Shown here: piece after piece, positions 18,911-27,700 of the stretch
How positions within the stretch are numbered: position 1 is the stretch's first letter
Layout: every line of letters starts with the position of its first letter
Assembly (NCBI GenBank): GCA_020853575.1
Contig: JADYYP010000024.1
Span: 1-64,000 of the forward strand
Direction of reading: 5' to 3'
Origin: Planctomycetota bacterium
GTDB lineage: Bacteria; Planctomycetota; UBA1135; GCA-002686595
DNA length: 64,000 bases
Notes under the pieces: generated by a model
Databases searched by the model: none
Seen by the model: the letters and a program-made list of their open reading frames with translations, nothing else
Told to the model about the DNA's origin: nothing
Made by a program: the position numbers and the translations under genes

Positions 18911-20197
18911 TCACGCGCTCCCCGCGTTCTTGCGACCCTTCGACTTGGCGGGCACACCCACCCAGAGCTCTCCCGCGCCCACTTGCGTGCCGCGCGTGAC
19001 GACCGCGTTGGCACCGGTGGTCGCGCCCGCGCCGACGCTGCAGGGCGCCACGAGCACGGTGCCGCATCCGAGGAAGCTGTGGTCCGCCACGCGCGTCGTG
19101 TGCTTGTGCTTGCCGTCGTAGTTGGCGAAGACCGTCCCGGCGCCGACATTGACGCGCTCACCGAGCTCGGCGTCGCCGATGTAGGCCAAGTGCTTAGCCT
19201 TGGACTTCTTGCCCAGATGCGCGCGCTTGGTCTCGGTGAAGTTGCCGATTTCGGCGCCATCGTCGAGCGTGGTGCGCTCTCCCAGGTGCGCGAAAGGTCC
19301 GATGCGGCAGCCCGCGCCGATCACGCAACCGCGGTCGATCACGCTGCACGGCGCGATGTGGGTCCCGGCTCCGATCTTGACTCCGTGCGCGATGTAGGTC
19401 GTGGCCGGATCCTCGATGAACACGCCCGCCAGCATGTGCCCCTCGAGGATGCGCCGTTGCAGCGCGGCGCGCGCTTCGGCGAGATGCACCAGCGTGTTCA
19501 CCCCGATCGCCTCGGACACGTCGCCGAGCTCGACCGGCAAGGCCTTGCGACCGTCGCGAGCGAACTGCGCCACGACGTCGGTGACGTAGTACTCGCGCTG
19601 CGCGTTGTTGGCTTCCAAGCGCGGCAGGGCGTGCACCAGGAATTTCCCGTCGAAGGCGTACACGCCGAGGTTGACCTCGCGGATCGTCCTCTCGCCGCTC
19701 GACGCGTCCTTCTCCTCGACGATGCGCGCCACGCTGCCGTCGGCCGCGCGCACGATCCGTCCGAAGCCGCGCGGGTCGCTGGGGCTGGCGGTCAAGAGCG
19801 CCACGCCGTCGTGCGTCGCGGCCTGTTCCGTGCACAAGAGCTCGAGACTCTCCGTACGCAGCAGCGGCATGTCGCCGTAAAGCAGAACCACGCGCCCCGG
19901 ATCGGGTCCGAGCTCCGGCAGGCAACATTGCACGGCGTGGCCCGTGCCCTTCTGCTCGGCCTGCACGACCGTGACGATGCGCCCCTGCGGGTCGAGGTTG
20001 GCTACAGCCGCCGCGACCTCGTCACCGCGGTAGCCCACGACCACCAGGATGCGCCGGGGTTCGAGCGCGAGCGCCTGCGCCACGACCCACGCGATCATCG
20101 GCTGGCCGCACAAGGGCGCCATGACCTTGGCCCACCCGGTTTTCATGCGGGTGCCCTGGCCGGCGGCCAGAATGATCACGGTGTCGGGCCGGGCCAT
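18911..20197 (-). CDS. glmU: Bifunctional GlmU: GlcN-1-P acetyltransferase / GlcNAc-1-P uridylyltransferase
   Basis: Makes UDP-GlcNAc, the shared precursor of peptidoglycan and lipid A. The N-terminal nucleotidyltransferase domain has the signature LAAGQGTRMK, GTGHAVQCCLPE and YGDMPLL. The C-terminal left-handed beta-helix has GPFAHL, the TKRAHLGKKSKAKHLAYIGDAELG segment and NVGAGTVFANYDGKHKH. At 428 residues it is slightly shorter than the E. coli enzyme, mostly at the C-terminus. It is the first gene of the minus-strand block and has a good promoter 54-81 bases upstream of its start. Confidence 0.96.
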   Translation of the reverse strand: MARPDTVIILAAGQGTRMKTGWAKVMAPLCGQPMIAWVVAQALALEPRRILVVVGYRGDEVAAAVANLDPQGRIVTVVQAEQKGTGHAVQCCLPELGPDPGRVVLLYGDMPLLRTESLELLCTEQAATHDGVALLTASPSDPRGFGRIVRAADGSVARIVEEKDASSGERTIREVNLGVYAFDGKFLVHALPRLEANNAQREYYVTDVVAQFARDGRKALPVELGDVSEAIGVNTLVHLAEARAALQRRILEGHMLAGVFIEDPATTYIAHGVKIGAGTHIAPCSVIDRGCVIGAGCRIGPFAHLGERTTLDDGAEIGNFTETKRAHLGKKSKAKHLAYIGDAELGERVNVGAGTVFANYDGKHKHTTRVADHSFLGCGTVLVAPCSVGAGATTGANAVVTRGTQVGAGELWVGVPAKSKGRKNAGSA

Positions 20198-20250
20198 GGA
20201 AGTTCGGGGCGGAAAAGCGACGGGGACGCTGGGCGAGAAACGGGCCGAAG

Positions 20251-20278
20251 ATGATACGGGCACCCGGTGTGAAGTCAA
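20251..20278 (-). promoter_or_regulatory. Predicted glmU-prs-rplY promoter (TTGACT-16-TATCAT)
   Basis: On the minus strand TTGACT (20278 down to 20273) is followed after 16 bases by TATCAT (20256 down to 20251), giving a leader of about 45 bases before the glmU ATG. Spacing and -10 are identical to the predicted rrn promoter at 639-666. It lies in the divergent gap between glmU and the ATPase gene. Confidence 0.6.
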
Positions 20279-20341
20279 CGCGAGCTGCCCCTCGCGCGTC
20301 CGACGCCGCTCGCTAGAGTGGCGCAGCCCAGAGTTCGGCGC

Positions 20342-20935
20342 GTGAAGATCGTTCTGACCGGAGGGCCGCACAGCGGCAAGACCTCGTTGCTCGAGGAGCT
20401 CGCCCGGCGCGGCTTCCAGGTCGTTCCCGAGGCGGCGATCGGGATCATCGAGGCCCTGGTGGCCGAGTTGGGCCGCGAGCAGGCCCGCGCCTGGCGCCAG
20501 AGCCACGTGCCTCAGTTCCAGGAGCGCATCGCCCGCGCCCAGGTCGAGCTCGAGCGCAGCGCGCGCGCGGCGAGCGCCGCCACATGTTTCTGCGACCGCG
20601 GCCTGATCGATGGCCTGGCCTACATGCGGCTGGTCGGCGCCTCCCCCACCCCCTACATCTCCCAGGCCGTCGCGGAGAGCAACTACGACGCGGTCGTGCT
20701 GTGCGAGATCTGCCTGCCGTTCAAGCCGCGCGTCGAGACCGGACGGACCTCGGATCTGCAGCGCGCGCGGGAGATCGAAGCCAACCTGATCGCCACCTAT
20801 GGCGAGCTCGGTTACGAGTTGCTGCGCCTGCCGGCGATCGCCCCGGTCGCGGCCCGCGCCGACTTGCTCTTGGCCGAGCTCACGCGCCGCGGCTTGATCC
20901 CGCGCGCGGCGCGCGCACCGGCCAGTCCGCCCTGA
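20342..20935 (+). CDS. Small P-loop ATPase, AAA_28/NadR-kinase-like
   Basis: About 197 residues beginning MKIVLTGGPHSGKTSLLEEL, with Walker A GGPHSGKT at 7-14. It resembles the AAA_28 / NadR-type nucleotide kinase group: CDRGLIDGLAYM is a Walker-B/lid-like segment and RTSDLQRAREIE a basic lid helix. Substrate is unknown; similar proteins occur as stand-alone predicted kinases. Both possible starts (20318 and 20342) are GTG. The second places the P-loop at the usual distance from the N-terminus. The gene is divergent from glmU and converges on the SGNH gene. Confidence 0.75.
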   Translation: MKIVLTGGPHSGKTSLLEELARRGFQVVPEAAIGIIEALVAELGREQARAWRQSHVPQFQERIARAQVELERSARAASAATCFCDRGLIDGLAYMRLVGASPTPYISQAVAESNYDAVVLCEICLPFKPRVETGRTSDLQRAREIEANLIATYGELGYELLRLPAIAPVAARADLLLAELTRRGLIPRAARAPASPP

Positions 20936-20963
20936 GCGGCGCCGACGCCGCGGCCGAAGGCGC

Positions 20964-23039
20964 TCACTCGAGCAGCGTCGCCGCGGCCAGTTCGGCCAGG
21001 GCCCGAAGCGCGTGAGTCGAGTACGAGCTGGAGCGCGGATCCAGCGCGGGTGGACCGCCGACGTTGAGCCGTTCGCTCTCGTCGATCACCGTGTAGCCGG
21101 CGATGCGCAGCGCGCCGCCGAAAGCCGTGGCGACACGGTCGAGTGCGTCGAGCCCGTCGCGGCGCCGGGAGCGCGCCAAGCCCGCGTTCGGACGCAGCAA
21201 CACGACCACCAGGCGAGCTCCGAGCTCTTCGGCGCGGCGGCGCAACTGCGCGACGACGCGAGTGCTCGCCTCGGCCGCAGCGCGCGGCTCGCGCGGCTTG
21301 CTGCGCCAGCGCTCCACGACCTGCTCGGGAGTCGCGCAGATTTGCCCCGCGGTCGCCGCGCGCGCGCCGTCGCCGGTCAGGGCGCGCGTGGTCGAGAGCG
21401 CCTCCGCGAAGTCGTTGCCTCCGTTCCACAGCACCACGATGGCCCGTGGCTTCGTCGCCAGCGGAGGCTCGAGCAGACCCAGGTAACTCTGCGGCCCGTG
21501 TCCGCGCGTGGCGAAGTCTCGACACACGAAGGGGCCGAATTGCTCGAGCAGCGCGCCGAAGCGCGCATCGGCGGCGGCGCTTCCAGCACCCAACTCGTCG
21601 CCCAAGACCCAGACCTCGCCCGCCGCCGCGGTCGCCGCGGCACTGGCCGGCGACCAGGCGCCGTCAGGGCCGATCGCGCGCGTCGCGTCCGCGAGCTCGA
21701 GCACGCCGGCGCGCGGATCGAAACGCTGGCTCGCTCCCCAACTGAACCACCTGCGAGCAGCCTGCTCGTCGAGCGCGCGCCACTCCAGCGGGGCGTCGTC
21801 GACCTCGACCTTGAAGCCCTCCCCGAACTCCGCGGCGAGCACGGTCGCGCCCACCAACTCGGGGCGAGGCGCGGGCGCGGTGCGCTCGAAGCCCGCCGGA
21901 CACAAGCGCTCGATCACCTCTGTCACCGCGCTGGCGACCAACTTCTGGCCTTCGAGGTTGATGTGGAAGTCGAGTGCCCAGTAGGGCGAGCGCGGCGCGG
22001 CGCGGAACGCGGGACGCAAGTCGACCACCTCGATGCCCAGCGAGCGCACGTGCGCGATCAAGCGGTCAGCCAAGCGGTCGACGCAGGAGTGCTCCTCGCG
22101 CTCGAGCTCGAGCGCGGCATAGGCGGCCTGGAGCACGCGCGCGTGCTCCTCCCAGGCGACGTCGAACGCCGGCGGAATGTAGACGAACACCGGACGCGCG
22201 CCATGCTCGCGGCACAGCGTGGCGAACTCGTTCAGGGCCTCGCGGCCGGACTGCAGCGCGATTTCGAGCTGCTCGGGGTGATCCGCGAAGTACCGCAGAG
22301 CGCTCAGTCCCTGCCCCATGGCGCTGGCGTCCACGTCGAGCCCGCGCTCGAGGCGCGCGCGCTGCTCCGCGGTCGACTCCGGCGCCGCGCTTCCAGCGAA
22401 CAGGTGCTGGTACACGAGGCACTCCTGGAAATCGTTGCCACCGTACATCGCGAGCACCACGACGTCGGGAGCCAGCGGCAAGTAGCGCTCGAGCGCGCCG
22501 ATGTAGTGGTGGAAGGTGTACCCGCCGACGCCGGCATTCAGCGCCTCGGCGTCGCGGCCGCGCTCGCGCAGCGCGTCGCGCACCAGCGCCGGGTGCGCGA
22601 CCTCGGGATCGCACACGCCGTCGGTGTGGGAATCCCCCAAGGTCAGGATGCGCAGCTCTGGGCGATCGAGGCGCACCGCGTGTCGGCCGCGCAAGCCATA
22701 GTCGTTGGTGGCGGCGGCGATGCGACCGCCTGGGTGCTCGGCGAAGTCGTACTCGAGCGCGATCCCAGCGCGGTAGCGGTAGAAGCACGCTTCGTCGCGC
22801 TGATGCAGCGCGCTCGTGGCCAGCTCGAAGCGCTCGTACTCCGCCTCGGTCAGCGGACGCGCACGGTAGCCGGACGGTCGCGGCGCGACGCCCTCGCCGC
22901 GCGTGTCGAGTCGCTCGACCAGTCGCGTGTCGATGCCGCCGCGTCGCCCGTGGCTCTTGATCCACCACGCGGTGGCACCTCCGGCGAACACAGCGCTGGC
23001 GAGCGCGAGCAGGAGTTTCGCGAGCAGCCGGCGTCTCAT
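20964..23039 (-). CDS. Membrane-anchored protein with two SGNH-hydrolase-like domains, the second lacking the Ser
   Basis: A 691-residue protein with an N-terminal signal anchor (about 5-26). Domain 1 (about 125-375) keeps the SGNH/GDSL features: GDSH with Ser137, GGND with Asn202, and Asp357-x-His359 (LDFHINLEGQ). Domain 2 (about 470-690) keeps WNGGNDF, but its block I reads LGDELGAG, so the catalytic Ser is Glu482. Domain 2 is therefore probably inactive or structural. Such proteins often deacetylate or acetylate extracellular glycans; substrate is unknown here. The ATG at 23039 overlaps the stop of the upstream YfhO-like gene (ATGA), so the two are probably made together. Confidence 0.8.
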   Translation of the reverse strand: MRRRLLAKLLLALASAVFAGGATAWWIKSHGRRGGIDTRLVERLDTRGEGVAPRPSGYRARPLTEAEYERFELATSALHQRDEACFYRYRAGIALEYDFAEHPGGRIAAATNDYGLRGRHAVRLDRPELRILTLGDSHTDGVCDPEVAHPALVRDALRERGRDAEALNAGVGGYTFHHYIGALERYLPLAPDVVVLAMYGGNDFQECLVYQHLFAGSAAPESTAEQRARLERGLDVDASAMGQGLSALRYFADHPEQLEIALQSGREALNEFATLCREHGARPVFVYIPPAFDVAWEEHARVLQAAYAALELEREEHSCVDRLADRLIAHVRSLGIEVVDLRPAFRAAPRSPYWALDFHINLEGQKLVASAVTEVIERLCPAGFERTAPAPRPELVGATVLAAEFGEGFKVEVDDAPLEWRALDEQAARRWFSWGASQRFDPRAGVLELADATRAIGPDGAWSPASAAATAAAGEVWVLGDELGAGSAAADARFGALLEQFGPFVCRDFATRGHGPQSYLGLLEPPLATKPRAIVVLWNGGNDFAEALSTTRALTGDGARAATAGQICATPEQVVERWRSKPREPRAAAEASTRVVAQLRRRAEELGARLVVVLLRPNAGLARSRRRDGLDALDRVATAFGGALRIAGYTVIDESERLNVGGPPALDPRSSSYSTHALRALAELAAATLLE

Positions 23040-25954
23040 CGTTCTCGTGATTCTAGGCGCCCGACGCGCCACGCGGCGGCGAGGCCCAACAACGCGAGAG
23101 CGGCACAGTACAGTCCGACGCGCAGCGAAGTCGGCTCGTAGACGAGCTCGACGCTGCGCGCTCCCGCTGGCACGGCCACCGAACAAAACGCGAAATTCGC
23201 CCGCTCGAGTGGCACCTCGCGGCCATCGACGAACGCGCTCCAGCCCGGGAAGTGGGCCTGCGCGACGACGAGCTGCGCGGCCTCCGGGCAGGTGACCTCG
23301 AAACGCACGCGCAGCGCCTGGTCGTCCACGAGCTTCACCGAGCGCTCCGCGGGCGCGTGCTGCACGGTGCCACCGTGTTCCAGCACGACCTCGCGCAGCG
23401 CATCGAACTCCGGATCGGTCACGCGCGCGAATGCCGCCGTCTCGTCGGCGACGCCGCGCACGTGCTCCACGAACCACGCGCGGCCCGGCGCTCGGTCGAT
23501 TTCGAACACGCTGTGGCGTCCGGCGCGAGCGATGGGCTTCCACGGCGCGCCGTAGCGCAGGTCGAGCACGATGCGGCCACGCTCGGCCTCGGATCCGCGG
23601 CGCAGGTTCCAGCCGTGGGCCGCGGACTGGTCGTCCGCGGATCCAGGTGCCGCGCCGTTCGCCCGCCGGACGACGAGCTGATCCGCGCCGACGACCCGCA
23701 CGGTGAGCTCGTACCCGCGTCCCTTGGATGCCGCCAGCGGCTCGAACAGCCAGGCGAGCTCGCGGCGTGTCGACGAGAGCTCGCGCAGCTCGCCTGGCAC
23801 CAGCGTGCGACTCGCGAGCAGCGTTCCGCTGTCGCTCTCGCGCAGTTCGAGCTCGATCCGCGCCTTCCCCTCCGGCACGGGACCGAAGTGCAACACCAAG
23901 CCCGACAGCCCCTCGCGCTCGGCGCTGAGAGCCTGGACCAGGCCGCGCGCGTCGAGCGTGATCGACGTGCGCGGATTGAGCTCGTCGTTGCGGCGAGCGA
24001 GCGCCACGTAGGGCGCGGCACCCGACACGTCGTCGATGCGCGAGCCGAGTTGGGTGTCGATTCCCAGCCAGTCCAACGGCGCCGAGACGTAGCGCGTCCC
24101 GAACAAGCGCAGCGCAGCGCCCGAGGCTCGCAGCGTGCGCGCGTCGTAGCGCTGCTCGCCGAAGAAGTGCGCCATCAACTTCTGATAGCGCGCGATCTCG
24201 AGCGCGTCGTAGCTGGTCAGCGTGCGAATTCCGAGCGCGCAGTTGGAGTCCGCGGTCAACTCGTCGGTGCCGAGGAACAGGACGCGTTCCGCGCCGATCG
24301 CGGCGCGCAATGCGTCGAGCTCGGCGGTTCGTGGAAGCACGCATGCGTCTGGGCTGGCTGGCGTGTAGCGTGCGAGCGGACCGACCGTCGAGGCGAACTG
24401 CGCACCCAGGAGCGCGCTCCAACCCAGGGCTCGCAGCGCGCGCGCGCGCACGCTGGCGACGAGCGCGAGACCGCACGCGCCGGCGCAGAACCACGCGAGC
24501 GTCGACGCCCGGTGCGCGGCGAAGGTCGCGGCCCACGCCGTCGCATCGAGGCCCAGCTCGGAAGCCCGCGAGTCGATGTAGCGCGCCGCCCCGACGGTGA
24601 ACAGGCACGCCGTTCCGCCCGCGACGAGGCCCCAGATCACCAAGCCGCGCCGCGCGCCGAGATGCGACAGCCGCTCGACGCTCCACGCCGCGAGCGCCGC
24701 GGTCGAGAACGTCCACAGGGGATTCAAGCGCACGAGCGGCAGCCGGTGCCCGGGCACGATGCGGGTCAATCCAGCCCCCGCTCCGGCGAGGTCGTACACG
24801 CACACGAGCAGTGCCAGCGCCAGCACGCCGAAAACCGCCAACCGCGAACGCCGCAGGCCGAGCCAAGGTGCCGCGCAGGCCAAGGCCAACGCCGGCGCTC
24901 CGACGAAGAACCCCATCACCTCTTGGTGATTGGGTCGCGGCAACAGCGCGAGCGTCCCGCCCGCGATCGGCGAGCCTGCGAGATCGCAGAAGAACAGGAA
25001 CGGCCAATTCTCGCCCGCGAGCAGCGACACCGAGCGCGGCCCTCCGGCGCGCGCGCGGCTCGCTTCGAAATACTCGAGGAATGGCAGGAGTTGTGGTGCG
25101 CAGAGCATCAGCGCGATCCCTGCCGCACCGAGCAACGCCACGACGGCGCGCGCGAGCGCTGGCCCGCCGCCGGCGGAGGCGCGCACGACGATCCAAGTCG
25201 CGACGGCGAGCGCGTTGGCGACCAGCGTCTCCGGATGTCCGCTGAGCGCCGCGACTCCCATCGTCGCGGCCAGCGCGGCCGTCGGACGAGCGAGCGCTCG
25301 CCAGCCACGCGCGCGAGCGCTGGGATCGACCAGCGCGTCGGCGAGCGCGTCGGCGGCGATCAGCCCCACCGGCAACCACGCGCTGACCCCGGGGTGCGGG
25401 AACAGCAACAGCGTCAGATTCGAGCCACTGCCCAGGAAGACGAGGCCGCCGAACGCGCTCGCCGCTCGACCGAGACCGATGCGGCGCAGGAAGACGTAGG
25501 CGGCGAACCCGGAAAGCCACAGCTTCGCGAGCGCGGACGACAGCACGGCGAGCTTCAGCGGCAGCACGTAGAAGGGCAACTGGAACGGCGAGAAGAGCGC
25601 CGACTGGTAGTTCGCGACGAGCGGCGTCCCGGTGCCGTTGAAGGGGTTCCACACCGGCCAGCGCCCGGCGTCGATCTCGCCCGCCGCGAACACGGCCCAG
25701 GGCAACATCTGTCGCACCGGGTCGCTGGTCCAGGTGTTCTGCGGAACGAGCTCCTCGCTGCCGCGGGTCAAGCTCGACATCGAAGCGAGCATGTCCCAGT
25801 GCCCGAGCGTGTGAGTTCCCAGGCGCACCACCGCGTGCCCCAACACCGCCAGTGAGAGCAGCGCGAAACACAGCGCCGCGAGCGCGAGTTCAGAGCGCTG
25901 GGGTCTGGGCTGCGCCGGCGCGAACGGACTCGGAGGAACGAGCGAGGGACTCAT
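23036..25954 (-). CDS. YfhO-family polytopic membrane protein
   Basis: A 972-residue integral membrane protein. It has an N-terminal transmembrane helix, a loop with HWDMLASMSS and WPVWNPFNGTGTPL (characteristic of YfhO proteins), about ten further hydrophobic segments to residue ~520, a large extracytoplasmic beta-rich part (about 530-940) and a last helix near the C-terminus. YfhO proteins are GT-C-like and are linked to glycosylation of lipoteichoic acid or other envelope polymers in Firmicutes; the role in diderms is unknown. It is translationally coupled to the twin-SGNH gene, which suggests a shared role in building or modifying an exported glycan. Confidence 0.8.
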   Translation of the reverse strand: MSPSLVPPSPFAPAQPRPQRSELALAALCFALLSLAVLGHAVVRLGTHTLGHWDMLASMSSLTRGSEELVPQNTWTSDPVRQMLPWAVFAAGEIDAGRWPVWNPFNGTGTPLVANYQSALFSPFQLPFYVLPLKLAVLSSALAKLWLSGFAAYVFLRRIGLGRAASAFGGLVFLGSGSNLTLLLFPHPGVSAWLPVGLIAADALADALVDPSARARGWRALARPTAALAATMGVAALSGHPETLVANALAVATWIVVRASAGGGPALARAVVALLGAAGIALMLCAPQLLPFLEYFEASRARAGGPRSVSLLAGENWPFLFFCDLAGSPIAGGTLALLPRPNHQEVMGFFVGAPALALACAAPWLGLRRSRLAVFGVLALALLVCVYDLAGAGAGLTRIVPGHRLPLVRLNPLWTFSTAALAAWSVERLSHLGARRGLVIWGLVAGGTACLFTVGAARYIDSRASELGLDATAWAATFAAHRASTLAWFCAGACGLALVASVRARALRALGWSALLGAQFASTVGPLARYTPASPDACVLPRTAELDALRAAIGAERVLFLGTDELTADSNCALGIRTLTSYDALEIARYQKLMAHFFGEQRYDARTLRASGAALRLFGTRYVSAPLDWLGIDTQLGSRIDDVSGAAPYVALARRNDELNPRTSITLDARGLVQALSAEREGLSGLVLHFGPVPEGKARIELELRESDSGTLLASRTLVPGELRELSSTRRELAWLFEPLAASKGRGYELTVRVVGADQLVVRRANGAAPGSADDQSAAHGWNLRRGSEAERGRIVLDLRYGAPWKPIARAGRHSVFEIDRAPGRAWFVEHVRGVADETAAFARVTDPEFDALREVVLEHGGTVQHAPAERSVKLVDDQALRVRFEVTCPEAAQLVVAQAHFPGWSAFVDGREVPLERANFAFCSVAVPAGARSVELVYEPTSLRVGLYCAALALLGLAAAWRVGRLESRER

Positions 25955-26049
25955 CGGCGATGCTCGCAGGAGCGTAGCGCTCGCGACGGCGGTTTTCGTG
26001 AGCGCGCGGCCGCAGTTCGCCGTGGACGATCGCGACCGCGCGCGCCACG

Positions 26050-27675
26050 ATGGCCCGAGCCGTGTCGCAGCAAGCCAACCCGTCGCACCCTCCGCCCGCG
26101 GCGGAAGAACGCGCGCGTTGGATCCGCACGCTGCTGCTCGCGCTGCTCGCCGCCTTGCTCGTCAAGTGCGCTTGGGTGTGCGACGACGCCTACATCACGT
26201 TCCGCGTGATCGACAATTGGATCGGGGGTCACGGCCTGCGTTGGAACGTCGCCGAGCGTGTTCAGGCGTACACCAATCCGCTGTGGATGCTGCTGGTGGC
26301 GCTGCCGTACACCCTCACGCGCGAGCCCTTCTACACCAGTCTCGCCCTGAGCTTGGTGCTGAGCCTGTGGAGCGCGCGCTGTCTGGCTTGGCGCGTGGCG
26401 TCCACACCGGCGCTCGGCGCGCTCGTGCTGCTCTTCCTGTGCGCCTCGAAGTGCTTCGTCGACTTCTCCACCTCAGGGCTCGAGAACGCGCTGTCGCATG
26501 CCCTCGCAGTCGGCACGTTGCTCGTCTACGCGAGCCCCGCCGCTCCCCAGCGTCGCGCGTGGATCGTCGCGTTCGGAGCCTCACTGGCCGCGATCAACCG
26601 CCTCGATTCCCTCGCGCTGTATGCGCCGCTCCTGGCCGAGATCGCGCTCGTGCACCGCAGCCGGCGCGTGCTCGCGAACATTGCGCTCGGATGCGCGCCC
26701 CTGGTGGCCTGGGAGCTCGTGTCGCTCGTCTACTACGGCTTCCTGCTGCCCAACACGGCCTACGCCAAGCTCGGCACCGCCCTGCCAGCCGGTGAGCTCG
26801 CGCTGCAGGGGTTGCGCTACCTCGAGAATTCGCTGCGCAACGATCCGCTGACCCTGCCAGTGATCGCCGCCGGTTTGTTTCTCGCCTTCCTGCGCCGCGA
26901 CTCACGCTCGACCGCGCTCGGTCTCGGGCTCGTGCTCCAGCTGTCCTACGTGGTGCGCGTCGGCGGCGATTTCATGAGCGGGCGCTTCCTGAGCCTGCCC
27001 TTCGTCGTGGCCCTGTTCGTGATTGCCAGCCAGTCGCTCTCGAAGCGCACGCTGCTGCTCGCGCGAGTCGCGGCCGTGGCCGCGATGGCGCTCGTGCCCT
27101 TCGGCCCGCTGCGCGCCCCGCTGGCCTACCAACTAGACACGCCGTCGTCGCAGCACTTCGACGCCAACGGCATCGCCGACGAGCGCGCCGCGACCGACGA
27201 TGTCGGCGGACTGTGGAGCAGCTTCCGCGCTCCGCGCGAGGGCCTCGCAATGCACGTCACTCGCGGCAACGAAGGCGCGGAACGTGCGCGCGCCGAGGGC
27301 GCGAAGCTCAAGCTCGCGCCCAATCTGGGCTACTTCGGCTTCCACGCCGGGCCCGGGCTGCACATCGTCGACCCGATCGGGCTCGCCGATCCGCTGCTCG
27401 CGCGCATGCCGATCTGGGCGGACGGCCAGTTGCTCGCGCGCGACGAAGACAACCCCGAGCGACTGCCCTGGCGCATCGGGCACTTCAAACGCCCGCTGCC
27501 TCAGGGCTATCTGCGATGCCTGCGCGATCCGAGCACGCGCCTCGCCGATCCGGCGCTCGCGGCCTTCAAGGACGAGTTGGACCTGATCACGCGCGGACCG
27601 CTTTGGAGCAGCGAGCGTTGGCGACTGATCCTCGCCCATCTGGGTGGCAAACGCGCCCCGCGGCCGACGCCTTGA
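26050..27675 (+). CDS. GT-C-type membrane glycosyltransferase, AftB-like
   Basis: A 541-residue protein with about ten hydrophobic segments in residues 25-360 and a soluble C-terminal part. Right after the first helix comes WVCDDAYITFRVIDN, followed by GLRWNVAERVQAYTNPLW. This Asp-Asp-containing loop is typical of GT-C enzymes using polyprenyl-phosphate sugars and closely resembles AftB/Rv3779-like proteins. The C-terminal domain has NLGYFGFHAGPGLHIVDPIGLADPLLAR, seen in the same group. The sugar and acceptor cannot be read from sequence. It is divergent from the YfhO gene, with 95 bases between, and converges on the SUMF1-fold gene. Confidence 0.75.
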   Translation: MARAVSQQANPSHPPPAAEERARWIRTLLLALLAALLVKCAWVCDDAYITFRVIDNWIGGHGLRWNVAERVQAYTNPLWMLLVALPYTLTREPFYTSLALSLVLSLWSARCLAWRVASTPALGALVLLFLCASKCFVDFSTSGLENALSHALAVGTLLVYASPAAPQRRAWIVAFGASLAAINRLDSLALYAPLLAEIALVHRSRRVLANIALGCAPLVAWELVSLVYYGFLLPNTAYAKLGTALPAGELALQGLRYLENSLRNDPLTLPVIAAGLFLAFLRRDSRSTALGLGLVLQLSYVVRVGGDFMSGRFLSLPFVVALFVIASQSLSKRTLLLARVAAVAAMALVPFGPLRAPLAYQLDTPSSQHFDANGIADERAATDDVGGLWSSFRAPREGLAMHVTRGNEGAERARAEGAKLKLAPNLGYFGFHAGPGLHIVDPIGLADPLLARMPIWADGQLLARDEDNPERLPWRIGHFKRPLPQGYLRCLRDPSTRLADPALAAFKDELDLITRGPLWSSERWRLILAHLGGKRAPRPTP

Positions 27676-27700
27676 TCGTCGCGAGGTGCCAGCCCTTGGG

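Noticed and set aside
23252-25855. 867-codon open frame on the plus strand, opposite the YfhO-like gene
   Set aside because: Antisense shadow of a recognisable membrane protein; very Arg/Gln/Glu-rich with no hydrophobic or domain structure.
20964-25871. A single 1635-codon minus-strand frame running through the twin-SGNH gene and on through the YfhO gene
   Set aside because: Only the part after 23039 (reading direction) matches a protein family; the first ~940 codons are an out-of-frame shadow of the YfhO gene. The SGNH protein starts at 23039.
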